Positions 12,906 through 24,969 of a stretch of 64,000 bases of DNA are shown in pieces (positions within the stretch are counted from its first letter, which is position 1; each line of letters begins with the position of its first letter). The stretch comes from Lantana camara (Eukaryota > Streptophyta > Magnoliopsida > Lamiales > Verbenaceae). Under the pieces are notes generated by a model that worked only from the letters and a program-made list of their open reading frames with translations, searched no databases and was not told the DNA's origin. Location of the stretch: the NCBI GenBank assembly GCA_037501455.1, contig CM074860.1, forward strand, positions 37,148,501 to 37,212,500, written 5' to 3'. The position numbers were made by a program, and so were the translations under genes.

Positions 12906-13924
12906 CTTGTGGATTGGATGAAGTTTGGAAGAGATTTGAGCTTGAATCTCCAAGGTTTGGCAAGAGCTACGGGACTGACTGGAAAACAGGGGGTGTTTGG
13001 CTGATTTTCTCCAAGTGTGAAGTTTGGTTCAGTTAGGGCGTAAGAACAGGTTAGGGGGTTCAGTTAGCGTTCCAATGGCTCAAACCATGGTTAAATTGGT
13101 CAAGGTTTGAATGAGATATGGCTCTTTTAGTAAAATGTGGCAGTTTTGGCGAACGTAACAAGTTTCGGTTGAATTTCGGAGGTTCAAATAACTTTGGAAA
13201 AATATAAGGCTAAGTTCATTAAACTCAAATTTTTGTTGCGAGTTCAGCGAAGTTGGCGAAACTCGAATCCGAGTTTCCTAGCTGAAGATATCAAATACGG
13301 AACCTAGGGTGCGCTAATTGCTCGTTAGCCCCCCGATTTGGATTCCAAAATCAAAATAAATTCGAAACTCATGCAAACGAACCCGAAAACATGAAACGAA
13401 CACATATTCATATTCATGACAAGTATATCTTCGACATATTAAATTTGCACGAAATTTCGTTATCAAATCATATAAGAATGAAACACGTTTATAACACTCA
13501 TAACCAAGACATAAATAAATTCATAACATTTTCAAATAATTGACAAAATTTAAATGAAATTTAAATATGCATATACAAGTGCACGAATTTAATATCATTT
13601 AAAACAAAGTGCAAGAATTAACATAAATTCAAATTCATATTTAATTAAACAACAAGGTGCACGGTTTAGATATCATTTAAATCAAAATGTACAAATTTAT
13701 TTAAGTTGAAATCAAATGCACGATTTAATACGGTTTAAATTAAAATGCACTAAATACATATATTTCATTAAATCAACTAGTACGAACTTATTAATAACAT
13801 TAAAATATGATAATTAACATTTAATATAAAATTAAATATACAAATCACTTATAAACAATTAATTAGTGCAATTTCGTAAACACATACGTCATACCTGTAC
13901 GACTTGAAAAGTCAGGGCGTTACA

Positions 13925-13940
13925 ACCTCTCCCCCTTAAA
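13925..13940 (-). other. Polypurine tract of T5
   Basis: On the minus strand a TTTTAAGGGGGAGAGGT tract abuts the LTR start. The same tract occurs in T10. Confidence 0.75.
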
Positions 13941-13941
13941 A

Positions 13942-13959
13942 GAATCCGTCCTCGGATTC
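13942..13959 (-). other. Pol-stop hairpin of T5
   Basis: On the minus strand a 7-bp stem GAATCCG / CGGATTC closes an AGGA loop. The TGA stop of pol (13958-13960) overlaps the first two stem bases. Confidence 0.7.
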
Positions 13960-15413
13960 ACTGATTGCCCGGAAACAATTCGGGATGAAATCTCTTCATC
14001 TTATCCTCCGTCTCCCACATAGCCTCTTCTGTTTTGTCACTTCTCCATAAGACTTTAACTAGTGGGATTTGCCGGTTTCTTAATTCTTGCAATTTCCGAT
14101 CCAAAATTCTAACCGGTTTCTGAACGAAGGTAAGGTTAGGCTCAAGTTCCACTTCCTCAACGGGTAGGATCTCGGATTCATCCGGATAATATTTTCGAAG
14201 CTGAGAAACATGAAAAACATTGTGAATTCCGGTCAAGCTCGGAGGTAGATCTAAACGGTAGGCCGTATCACCAATTTTCTCAAGAATCCCATACGGTCCT
14301 AAATAACGAGGATTCAATTTCCCTCCTTTTCCAATCCTCGAGAATCCCTTACGTGGCGAAGCTTTCAAGAATACCCTATCACCAACCTCAAAGTTAAGAT
14401 CTTTCCTTCGGTGATCGGCATAGCTTTTCTGTCGATCCTGGGCTGCTTTCATCCGTTGTCTGATTATTTGGACCTTATCAATTGCTTCTTGCACAGCCTT
14501 AGAGGGCTTTTCCTTTTTCTCCCCTCGTTTCACACCTTCCTGTTTAGTCCAATTCCATTCCTCCAAATCAAAGAACAACGGAGATCTACATTTCCGTCCG
14601 TAGAGAGCTTCATAAGGCGCCATTTCTATCGATGCTTGAAAGCTGTTATTATAGGCAAACTCAGTCAAAGGCAATTGGTCGTTCCACGAACTCGGAAAAT
14701 CCAATGCACATGCTCTCAACATATCCTCGAAATATTTAATTAATCTCTCTGATTGCCCATCAGTTTGAGGATGGAAAGCTGTGCTGAATTGAAGCCTTGT
14801 TCCCAGATTCCTTTACAATTCTTGCCAAAATCTAGAAGTAAACCTCGGATCCCGATCTGATACAATGCTGACCGACACACCATGAAATCGGACAACTTCA
14901 TCAATATACTTCTTAGCTAACTTATTCACCTTATCCGATATCCGAATAGCAAGAAAATATGCCGATTTCGTCAATCGATCCACAATCAGCCAAATTCCAT
15001 CTAAACCACCTTTCACTCTAGGAAGACCCGAAACAAAATCCATCGCCACTTGTTGCCATTTCCATTCTGGGATAGGTAACGGTTGAAGTAGCCCCGATGG
15101 CTTCTGATGCTCTGCTTTTACAACCTGACAAGTCATGCAATGTTTCACGAAGTTGCTCACATCCCGCTTAAGTCCATTCCACCAATAAAATTTCTTTAAG
15201 TCCTTATACATCTTGTTTCCCCCGGTATGTATCGAATACCTTGATCGGTGAGCTTCTTCCAATATCAACCGTTTCAACTCTTCCGGAACTACCACTCTGT
15301 TCTTAAACCGTAGAAGCCCGGTGTCATCGAACCCAAATGGGCTCTCTGGATCATTTCTAGCTTTTTGCACCAGAGATCCAACACTCAAAGTGTGATGGCA
15401 TTTGAATCAAATT
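13958..15413 (-). pseudogene. T5 gypsy pol: integrase and chromodomain, one internal stop
   Basis: One frame is open from about 15413 down to the TGA at 13958-13960 apart from a single TAA at 14810-14812. Reading from the N-terminus there is a spacer, an integrase zinc-binding region (H..H spacing then KHCMTCQ), and the catalytic core with MDFVSGLP and SDRDPRF holding the first two acidic residues and QSER the third. The GPY-type C-terminal part follows, then a chromodomain ending near LFPGNQ. Gag, protease, RT and RNase H are absent because the element is cut at about 15418, where T6 is inserted. The only break in frame is one C-to-T type stop, so this is the best-preserved integrase in the window. 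The product would be a chromovirus integrase; it is not expected to be made. Confidence 0.9.
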
Positions 15414-17164
15414 CTATAATTTATGTAGCACCCTGAGCGGTGGGCACCACATCCCCCACACCATAGCTCGACACGTGTAACGAAACAAGGACTCCGCATA
15501 CGCATCAAACCATGGCAAATGAGAAACAAACAAAATAAAAACCCTAGGCTAGGCGGTCTAGACCCTAGTACAGAGCGCGCATACAAAAAAATAAAAGCAT
15601 AAGCGGAAGCAACAGGATCCCAAATACAAGCATATATGGGTGCAATAAACAAGTTCCAACTAGATCAAATATATATAACTTGCCACTATGGGGCTAAAAT
15701 AAATCGTAACATATGCTCTAATATCGAAACATGACCATATACATTCGCACAAGTGCTCAAGAATACAAAATAAATACAAAAGATGCATGAGACCCGCTAC
15801 AAGACTCCAAGACTCAAAACAAAGACCGCCACCTAGCACGAGCCAACAACCTGCAACTGCAACTCAAAGACAAAGGAGGAAAAAGAGAGAAAACTACAAG
15901 GGTCAGTCCTAGAGACTGGTGAGGGGGCTAACAGACACACCCGTATACATATAGAGCAAAGCACGTATCAAGATCATAATAATCCATGAATCGGGGACGG
16001 TTTTTACACTCCAAAACGTTTCCTGTGATAATAGATATACATATTTAAAAGAAGTTAGGGCTCGAAGGCTAAAATGACCAATTTTAAATAATTAGGAATC
16101 CATTCCCGTTTCATAGACTCAAGACAAGACAAGACAAACTACCTGGCGAGTACGGGTTTCCTCCAAGCTCCTCGTGTCACGATAAATTCAAGTCAAGCAA
16201 AGCAAACCAAAACAAACCTACCCCAACTCCGATGATGGAAGGGTTGTACACCCCTAACCATCCAAGCAAGCGTGTATGTATGGGTCGTGAGTTTTGCGAA
16301 ACTCACGCCTGAGGACTCCCTCCCGCACCAACCTCCTAGTGGGTTCCGGGTTAGTCCTATCAAGTGGAGATCATGAACGAGAGGTGTGTGCAGCGACCCC
16401 TTCGTCGACCCGGTTGCTCTGTCCCATAATCTCTGGGGCCCATCAAGTTAAGAACAAGATCATGTCAAGTGACCTATCCTTCAAGGTCATTTCTCACTAC
16501 AAGGTCAAACGTGTTCAAAACGTACTCAAAGCTTTTCAAACCAAAACAAAACAAAGCGTATATATATACAAAAGCGTTTTCAAGATCTTTAACAAGTGGG
16601 ACAAGCCCTCAAAATACATATCAAGCACGTATCTATCGTATACTATACATATCTCGCATGCGGGCTTCAAACCACGTAGGGTTTTAGGTCACATTCGAGA
16701 AGTAACGATAATAAAAAAGGAGGCAAACGGATGCCTAAGAATCACCACGTCACCAACGGGATCATCCCCTGAGCAAAACAAGTGACAAGAGACAAACTTA
16801 GACTCAAAATGCACCAATTAGACGCTCAGGATATCATATGAATGCGCATGATGCAAGTGAAAAGCAACAAGATAGCATGCATGTCATATTTAGACAGATC
16901 AATTCAGATCAAGTCATATCGGGCACAAATCACATCAAACTGATCCATAATTCTCATGTAACAAGCATAAGATATCATGTAACACGTTAACAATGCTCTC
17001 ATATCATAAAATAAACAAAGAGATATCAAATCAATCAAATAAACGTGGCATAAGTTCAGGCATGGACATATAAAAGTGTTTAAGATATATCTTGACATGT
17101 ATTGCATATACGAGCATCAAAACCATATCATAAATTCGCATTAAAGCATATAACATATAATACA

Positions 17165-17655
17165 TGTAACAGCCCGAAAACCCGCCTGTCGATATTGTCC
17201 GCTTTGGTGGGCTAAGCGACACCACCCTCACGGTTTTGTTTCTCCCTCTGGAATTTAAACCCCAAGGTACCCAGCCAGGAAAAGGCCTCAACAAGGGAAA
17301 GGTATCCACCCCCTTATAAAGGAGGTTTTGTTCCCCTCTCCAACCGATGTGGGACAAGCACCTTAGGCTATTACAGTCCACCCCCCTAAGAGGGCCTAGC
17401 GTCCTCGCTGGCACACCGGCCTGGGCCCCCGTTCTGATACCATTTGTAACAGCCCGAAAACCCGCCTGTCGATATTGTCCGCTTTGGTGGGCTAAGCGAC
17501 ACCACCCTCACGGTTTTGTTTCTCCCGCTGGAATTTAAACCCCAAGGTGCCCAGCTAGGAAAAGGCCTCAACAAGGGAAAGGTATCCACCCCCTTATAAA
17601 GGAGGTTTTGTTCCCCTCTCTAACCGATGTGGGACAAGCACCTTAGGCTACTACA
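17165..17655 (-). mobile_element. TRIM copy 1 (LTR-interior-LTR)
   Basis: Two 211-bp LTRs (17165-17375 and 17445-17655) begin TGTAACAGCCCG. They flank a 69-bp interior with a primer-site complement (tRNA-Met type, GTTCTGATACCA at 17431-17442) and a polypurine complement beside 17376. There is no coding capacity. Terminal-repeat retrotransposons in miniature are moved by other elements. Confidence 0.9.
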
Positions 17656-17662
17656 GTTGATT

Positions 17663-18152
17663 TGTAACAGCCCGAAAACCCGCCTGTCGATATTGTCCGC
17701 TTTGGTGGGCTAAGTGACACCACCCTCATGGTTTTGTTTCTCCCGTTGGAATTTAAACCCCAAGGTGCCCAGCCAGGAAAAGGCCTCAACAAGGGAAAGG
17801 TATCCACCCCCTTATAAAGGAGGTTTTGTTCCCCTCTCCAACCGATGTGGGACAAGCACCTTAGGCTATTACAGTCCACCCCCCTAAGAGGGCCCAGCGT
17901 CCTCGCTGGCACACCGGCCCGGGCCCCGGCTCTGATACCATTTGTAACAGCCCGAAAACCCGCCTGTCGATATTGTCCGCTTTGGTGGGCTAAGCGACAC
18001 CACCCTCACGGTTTTGTTTCTCCCGGTGGAATTTAAGCCCAAAGGTGCCCACCCAGGAAAAGACCTCAACAGGGAAGAGGTATCCACCCCCTTATAAGGA
18101 AGGCTTCGTTCTCCTCTTCTTCCGATGTGGGACAAGCACTTTGAGCTTTACA
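17663..18152 (-). mobile_element. TRIM copy 2
   Basis: LTRs at 17663-17873 and 17943-18152 flank a 69-bp interior. It is separated from copy 1 by 7 bp (GTTGATT, 17656-17662). The right LTR has a diverged end (TTGAGCTTTACA instead of TTAGGCTATTACA). Confidence 0.9.
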
Positions 18153-18159
18153 GTCCCAC

Positions 18160-18650
18160 TGTAATAGCCTAAGGTGCTTGTCCCACATCGGTTGGAGAGG
18201 GGAACAAAACCTCCTTTATAAGGGGGTGGATACCTTTCCCTTGTTGAGGTCTTTTCCTGGCTGGGCACCTTGGGGTTTAAATTCCAGCGGGAGAAACAAA
18301 ACCGTGAGGGTGGTGTCACTTAGCCCACCAAAGCGGACAATATCGACAGGCGGGTTTTCGGGCTGTTACAAATGGTATTAGAGCTGGGACCCGGTCCGGT
18401 GTGCCAGCGAGGACGCTGGGCCCTTATGGGGGGGGTGGACTGTAAAGCTCAAAGTGCTTGTCCCACATCGGAAGAAGAGGAGAACGAAGCCTTCCTTATA
18501 AGGGGGTGGATACCTCTTCCCTGTTGAGGCCTTTTCCTGGGTGGGCACCTTCGGGCTTAAATTCCACTGGGAGAAACAAAACCGTGAGGGTGGTGTCGCT
18601 TAGCCCACCAATGCGGACAATATCGACAGGCGGGTTTTCGGGCTGTTACA
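18160..18650 (+). mobile_element. TRIM copy 3, inverted
   Basis: LTRs at 18160-18370 and 18441-18650 flank a 70-bp interior with primer site TGGTATTAGAGC at 18373-18384 and a G-rich tract ending 18440. It is in opposite orientation to copies 1 and 2, with 7 bp (GTCCCAC, 18153-18159) between. The whole three-copy cluster is bounded by ATACA repeats at 17160-17164 and 18651-18655. Confidence 0.9.
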
Positions 18651-18747
18651 ATACAATAAGTTAACTAAGCATACAATTCAAAAATAAAGTTAAAAGATCA
18701 CACAACAAGCGAGAAAGCAAGAAACGAACACACACACACAAGCCCAG

Positions 18748-18947
18748 TGTCGCGACCGCGCCACCTCTCACGCATGGAGAGGTCACGGCCGCGCTACCAC
18801 TCTAGCGGTGCAACCTGGAGGCTGGTCGCGGCCGTGACACCTCAAAACACAAAAAGGGTCGTGGCCGTGACACCAACACAGACGCACAACCTACTGCTGC
18901 ACCGTGGTCGCGACAGGTTTTGCACTACCCGCGATCGCGGCCGCGAT
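18748..18947 (-). repeat. Palindrome array of T6 left LTR
   Basis: Copies of a GGTCGCGGCCGTGACC-like unit lie near 18748-18764, 18781-18798, 18824-18842, 18857-18874, 18906-18916 (partial) and 18931-18947. The right LTR keeps the positions but shows many C/T changes in the CG-rich cores. Confidence 0.75.
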
Positions 18948-20190
18948 GTTGCTCCCGCAGCTGCAAAATGAGGACGATGGAGGGCAAAACAGGTGGAAGG
19001 GAAAGGTGGATCAAGGCAGCAGCTAAGCAACAACAACTAGATACAAAATACACCTCAAATCATGCAAGGAAACATCTGCAAATTGAAGGAACAAGCAAGG
19101 AGGCAAGAGAGTTCATATATTCACATATCCTTCAAGTTATTCAAGTAGCAGCCGCAGTGGTTCGATCTTCATGCAACTACCACAAAATAATTCATCACTC
19201 ATGCATTAGGAAAGTCATATAGATCATATATCTAGCTTCAAACTAAGAATTAATCCAAAGAATTACAAGAATTCATCAAAAGTTCATATAGCCCTAACTA
19301 TTCACATTCAGGTCCAAAGCATGCTCAATACTCTATGAAATCATGCAAATCTAGGCTTAAAAGAAGTAAAAACGAGTAAAAAATAAGAAAACATGCTTAC
19401 CTCTTGAATCGAAGAAGAATCGATGAAGAAACGAGCTCAAAATGGCCACAAGTGAACAGTGTCGGGTCTCTTCTTCCTTCTCTCTCTTTTCTTGGTTCCA
19501 GCCCCTTTTTCCCTTCTTTTTTGCTGAGTTCAAGTGTGAGGTTAAGACAGTGAGAGAAAGGGTTAAACCATGGTTAAATAGGCTCAAGAATCAAGTCATT
19601 TAGTTAAGAAAAGAGGGAGTTATGACTAAAAGCGTAAAAGGTGGTAAACATGCGAGAGGCTCACGGTTCGGGTGAAATTCAGGGGTCCAAACGGGCTTAG
19701 AAAAATACAAGGCTAGGTTTAAAAGCTTCCAAATCTTGTTATGAGTCCAACGCCTCTTCTGGAATTTGAATCCAAATTCCCTAGCTCAAGTTACGCCCTC
19801 CAAAACCCAAGGTGCGCTAAAACAAGTTAGGCCCTTGAATCCCATAACAAATAAAATGGTTTAAGAACCGTATCAACTGAACTCAAAAACAAGAAACGAG
19901 AAAATAAACGAATTCATAAATCAAATAATTCATGCATAGCATATAGTCACAAAAATTCAAAATAAAAAACGGGCACATACGGGTCAAGTTACAAGGCAGA
20001 CGAGCAAATAAGTTATAAAATTCATATAAAAGACTTAACAATTAAATCATATAAATTCAAATAATGACATAAACAATAAAATAAACATATAAGAGCATAA
20101 TTAAATAAATTAAACACGTAATTAACACTCTCATTACGACGTACCTGTACGGCCGAGTAGTCGGGGTGTTACAAACTTTCCCCCTTCAAA

Positions 20191-20210
20191 AGGACCTATC
20201 CTCAGGTCCT
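20191..20210 (-). other. Pol-stop hairpin of T6
   Basis: On the minus strand a 7-bp stem AGGACCT / AGGTCCT closes a six-base loop containing AGGA. A TGA overlaps its start. It lies 17 nt from the LTR. Confidence 0.6.
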
Positions 20211-22172
20211 CAACGGGGTCTTGATCGAATCCGGAATGAAGCTCTCGAAACCTGTCGAATTATCAAGCCATGAGAAAACGGATTATCTTGTTAAAACGAA
20301 CCATCACTCAACGTCATGGAAGTTTCCTTAACTTAGCAAACCGGACACGAAGTCCATAGCCGTTTGCTCCCACTTCCAAGTAAAATTCGAAAGTATTTAG
20401 AGAAGTCCACCGGTTCTTGATGCTCGGTCTTCAACCGATGGCGCTTTGGACATTTCTACACGGAGTTTGCAACATCTTTCCTCACACCACTACACCTTAC
20501 CGGTTCTTCGAGTCCTTGAACAAAATCAGACCAAGAGTGGGTTAACACTCGTGACCTTGCACATCTCGAGGCGTAGGCCATGCTCTCCCACGAGAAACAC
20601 ACAACCAAAGCGTTCCTTTGTGCCTCGATCGAAAGCGAATAGTCTTAGTACCTTTGGGTCGACAAAAGTCCATATCGAAGGCAACTCTCTTCAACTGCCT
20701 CTCCCCACTCAAAACCGTGCCTTTTCCTCGTCATCCATGTCAACGGGTTGGCATTCTTAAAAAAAATTCGCCTAGTGTACCCCGACAACATAAGAGACTT
20801 CCAACTTTGAGGTAAACTCGGTCCTTCTACTCGAACATGTAGTCGGTAAAACCCTTGTAGAACCCAAACTCTGTGCTCAAGAAACTCACCCACGCCTAAG
20901 ATAGCTCAGTACCTCACTAGGCGCCTTCATGCAAGACCACCTGGCAACTCGACCCTCATAATTGCCAAACACTCGAGCACTCTACTCACCAAACTCTCTC
21001 CAAGAAGAGAGTTCACACAAACGGAAGGATGTAAAAATGCAAGCAACAAGCAAACACTAAAAGCAACAAAGAAGAGAAGAGTAGCAAGGAAGTGGGTTTC
21101 CCCAAGAATAAAATATGCATGTATGGAATGCCATGAATGCTTCATGTACCGTTCACCACGAAGGAGATGTTGAATCCGGTGTCAGTTCCTTTACTTTCCA
21201 AAGTCTCATCCTGTACCTGAACCGGGATCTTGAAGTCACTACATTTCTTTGAAGATCTCAAATTCTTGTTCTTCGGGCAACTCTCATCATGTCTTCAAAT
21301 TCTCTATACTTGAAGCATTCTCCAAACTTTCGACACCTGAAATAATTCCCAATTCCTCTTAAAGTTGGATTTCCCTCTTCGGCATTAGAATCTTCTTTTA
21401 CTTGGTGTTGGTGATATCGTGAACTTCTTGAGATTTCTCTTGTATTTCGGACCTCTTTCTCGGACTAAAACTCAAGCCGGGTTCTTGTCTCACATAAGAA
21501 GTGCTAGAATCAAACCACTGTTTACTCATCCCCTTTTGAACCATGTATCTCGCACCCTCGGACCATGTACATATTCTTGAAATTTAAAAATTGGTTGGAT
21601 CTCATCTCTACGTGCATGTAAGTAGTTACAGACTTTAGAGTAATCTTTGTCGGTGCCCAATCCTTCAAGTTCTAGTATGAAATTATCCATCTTTTTCCAT
21701 TCTTCTTCGAGATTTAAGGATCCTTAAAATCTTCTTATTATCAAGCTCGAAATAAATGTACTTGTAATAAAGCTTTCGAATAAAACTTTCTCATGTGAAC
21801 TCCTCCCGGACTCTTCAATCTCAACTTCCTCCTCTTGAATCACTACAAGACTCGGCCTTGATATCATCATCTTCAAATCACTTCGGAGGGTCAAAATTCC
21901 TTACACTTCTTGGAGACCAAAGATACCTGTCTCTCTTGTTCTTTTCCCGGTAACATTTGTTGATGTCGAAGGGATATCCTGAAATAAAATACAATTCCAA
22001 GAAAATATCGATGCATGCGGGGGTTTCAGTGCATGTTCACGTGAACAATTAATACAAATAATAGCAATTAAGTTACATAAGTGATATCGTGAATGCAAAT
22101 AAACACGTAATCCTAAGTCAAATGACCTAGACAAACCGACACGACACAAGAGCTCCAGTTTTGTATCCTCGA

Positions 22173-22184
22173 GCTCTGATACCA
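22173..22184 (-). other. Primer binding site of T6
   Basis: The minus strand reads TGGTATCAGAGC, complementary to the 3' end of initiator tRNA-Met, 8 nt from the right LTR. Confidence 0.9.
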
Positions 22185-22192
22185 CTTAAGGT

Positions 22193-24964
22193 TGTAGCAC
22201 CCCGAGCGGTGGGCACAACATCCCCCGCACCATAGCTCGACACGTGTAACGAATCAAGGAATCCGTACACGCTTCAAACCATGGCGAACGGGAGACAAAC
22301 AAAATCAAAACCCTAGGCTAGACGGTCTAGTCCCTAGTACAGAGCGCGCATACAAAAAAATGAAAGCATAAGCGGAAGCAACAGGATCCAAAATATGAGC
22401 ATACATGCATGCAAGAAACAAGTTCCAACTGGATCAAATATACATAACTTGCCACTACGGGCCAAAATAAATCGTAACATATGCTCTCATGTCGAAACAT
22501 GACCATATAGATGCACACAAGTGCTCAAGAATACAAAATAAATACAACAGATGCAGGAGACCCACTACAAGACTCCAAGACTCAAAACAAAGACCGCCGC
22601 CTAGCACGAGCCAACAACCTGCAACTGCAACTCAAAGACAAAGGAGGAAAAAGAGAGAAAACTACAAGGGTCAGTCCTAGAGACTGGTGAGGGGGCTAAC
22701 ACCCACACACCCGCATATACATATAGAGCAAAGCAGGTATCAAGATCATAATAATCCATAAACCGGGGATGGTTTTTGCACGCCAAAATGTTTTCCGTGA
22801 TAATAGATATATATATATCTAAAAGAAGTTAGGGCCCAAAGGCTAAAATGACCAATTTTAAATAATTAGGAATCCATTCCCGTTTCATAGACTCAAGACA
22901 AGACAAGACAAACTACCTGACGAGTACGAGTTTCCTCCAAGCTCCTCGTGTCAAGACAAATTCAAGTCAAGCAAGGCAAAACAAAACAAACCTACCTCAA
23001 CTCCGATGAGGGAAGGGTTGTACACCCCTAAACATCCAAGCAAGCGTGTATGTATGGGTCGTGAGTTTCACGACACTCACGCCCGAGGACTCCCTCCCCC
23101 ACTAATTCCTAGTGGATTTCGGGTTCGTCCTATCAAGTGGAGATCATGAACGAGAGGTGTGTACGGCGACCCCTTCGCCGACCCGGTTGCTCTGTCCCAT
23201 AATCTCCGGGGCCCATCAAGTTAAGAATAAGATCATGTCAAGTGACCTATCTTTCAAGGTCATTTCTCACTACAAGGTCAAACGTGTTCAAAACGTACTC
23301 AAAGCTTTTCAAAACAAAACAAAACATAGCCTATATACATATAAAAGCGTTTTCAAGATCTTTAAAAAGCGGGACAAGCCCTCAAAATACATATCAAGCA
23401 CGTATCTATCATATACTATACATATCTCGCATGCGCGCTTCAAACCATGTAGGGTTTTAGGTCAAGGTAACTGAAAGAACAGAAACGTCACCTTCGACAC
23501 GTAATGGGAATAAAAAATGAGGCAAACGGACGCCTAAGAATCACCATGTCAGCAACGGGATGATCCCCTGAGCAAAACAAGTGACAAGAGACAAACTTAG
23601 ACTCAAAATGCACCAATTAGACGCTCAGGATATCATATGAATGCGCATGATGCAAGTGAAATGCAACAAGATAGAATGCATGTCATATTTAGACATATTA
23701 ATTTATATCAAGTCATATCGGGCACAAATCACATCAAACGGATCCATAATTCTCATGTAACAAGCATAAGATATCATGTAACACGTTAACAAAGCTCTCA
23801 TATCATAAAATAAACAAAGAGATATCAAATCAATGAAATAAGCGTGGCACAAGTTCAGGCATGGACGTATAAAAGCGTTTAAGGTATATCTCGACATGTA
23901 TTGCATATACGAGCATCAAAACCATATCATAAATTCGCATTAAAGCATGTAACATATAATACAAGAAGTTAACTAAGCATACAATTCAAAAACAAAGTTA
24001 AAAGATCACACAACAAGCGAGAAAACAAGAAACGAACACACACACACAAGCCCAGTGTCGCGGCCGCGCCACCTCTCACGCATGGAGAGGTCGTGGCCAC
24101 GCCACCACTCTAGTGGTGCAACTTGGAGGCCGGTCGCGGCTGTGACACCTCAAAGCACAAAAAGGGTCGTAGCCGTGACACCAACACAGACGCACAACCT
24201 GCTGCTGCACCGCTGCAACGATAGGTTTTACACTACCCACGATCGTGGCCAGGACGCTGCTCCCGCAACTGCTCCCCGAGGACGAAGCAGGGTAAAACAA
24301 GGGGAAGGGAAAGGAGGATCAAGGAAGCATCTATGAAATAAAAACTAGAAATAAAATACACCATGATTAAATGGGCTCAAGAATCAAGTCATTTGGTTAA
24401 GAAACGAGGGAGTTATGGCTAAAACCATAAACGGTGGCAAACACGCGTGAGGCTCACGGTTCGTACAAAATTCGGGGGTCCAAACGAGCTTAGAAAAATA
24501 TAAGTCTAGGTTTGAAAGCTTTAAAATCTTGTTATGAGTCCAACGCCTATTCCGGAATTCAAATCCAAATTCCCGAGCTCAAGTTACGCCCTCCGGAACC
24601 TAAGGTGCGCTAAAACGAGTTAGGCCCTCGAATCCCTTAACAAGTAAAACGGTTTAAGAACCATATCAAATGAACTCAAAAATAAGAACGAGCAAATAAA
24701 CGAGTTTATAAATCATATAATTCTTGTATAGCACGTAGTCACAAAAATCGAAATAAAAAATGGGCACATACGGGTTAAGTTACAAGGCAGACGAGCAAAT
24801 ACGTAATAAAATTCAAATAAAACACTTAACGATTAAATCATATAAATTCAAAGAATCACATAAATAGTAAAATAAAAATATAAGAGCATAATTAAATAAA
24901 TTAAACGCGCACTTAGCACTCTCGTTACGGCGTACCTGTAAGGCTGAATAGTGGGGGTGTTACA
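22193..24964 (-). mobile_element. T6 5' LTR (right copy)
   Basis: It is homologous to the left copy but lacks the TRIM cluster: the empty target is at about 23955. It also lacks about 510 bp equivalent to 19054-19565, including the splice-donor-like site. The hairpin CAGTC/GACTG is at 22672-22686, GCGGAAGCAA at 22372-22381 and the palindrome at 23060-23081. A decayed palindrome array spans 24055-24256. Confidence 0.88.
24055..24256 (-). repeat. Palindrome array of T6 right LTR
   Basis: Copies lie at 24055-24073, 24089-24106, 24132-24149, 24165-24182 and 24241-24256. They are positional equivalents of the left array with several mismatched arms. Confidence 0.7.
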
Positions 24965-24969
24965 ATTTA

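Larger units (their letters stand above)
10426..13924 (-). mobile_element. T5 3' LTR
   Basis: It runs from TGTAACACCCGAGCG to GGGCGTTACA (3499 bp) and is followed at 13925 by a polypurine tract in the opposite strand, which fixes the orientation as minus. It contains GCGGAAGCAA (decamer complement, 10591-10600), hairpin 10852-10868, an acceptor-like signal at 10821, a donor-like signal at 12905, the TTGCAA palindrome 11170-11186 and an array 12238-12461. It is closely related to T10. Overlapping short open frames on both strands at 11069-11379 recur in T10 only because the DNA is homologous. Confidence 0.85.
15424..20173 (-). mobile_element. T6 3' LTR (left copy), carrying a TRIM cluster
   Basis: It runs from TGTAGCACCC to GGTGTTACA. 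Without the TRIM cluster and duplicated target it is about 3.26 kb. It has GCGGAAGCAA at 15603-15612, hairpin CAGTC/GACTG 15904-15918, an acceptor-like signal at 15851, a 9-bp perfect palindrome around TGCG at 16286-16307, an array 18748-18947 and a donor-like CAAGAG|GTAAGC at 19400. Confidence 0.88.
20174..22192 (-). other. T6 interior: polypurine tract, integrase relic, gag-leader relic
   Basis: Beside 20173 the minus strand has an A/G-rich tract, then a hairpin at 20191-20210. At about 20330-20500 (minus) a decayed integrase segment is readable: a WW..C region, then TGGLL and WKWEQTAMDFVSGL. The rest is non-coding. At the right end the leader (21960-22170) aligns in style with that of T9 up to a TTTCAG/GGAT junction where gag should start, but no gag frame remains. 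The short text around 21125-21165 resembles 59245-59280 in T10, so the two interiors are related. Confidence 0.6.
15419..24969 (-). mobile_element. T6: gypsy deletion derivative with both LTRs and TSD
   Basis: Two related LTRs (15424-20173 and 22193-24964) flank a 2.0-kb interior, and the whole is bounded by direct repeats ATTTA at 15419-15423 and 24965-24969. A primer site at 22173-22184 and a polypurine tract beside 20173 give a minus orientation. The interior lacks most of gag-pol. It interrupts T5; the part of T5 expected beyond 24969 is not present, so T5 was already truncated there or a deletion followed. Confidence 0.9.

Noticed and set aside
17165..18650. Satellite or rDNA spacer repeats
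   Set aside because: Each unit resolves into LTR, primer site, polypurine tract, LTR, with a single TSD around the cluster, which identifies TRIMs.
15424..24964. T6 as a primary large retrotransposon derivative designed without genes
   Set aside because: A decayed integrase segment near 20330-20500 shows that it descends from a coding chromovirus by deletion.
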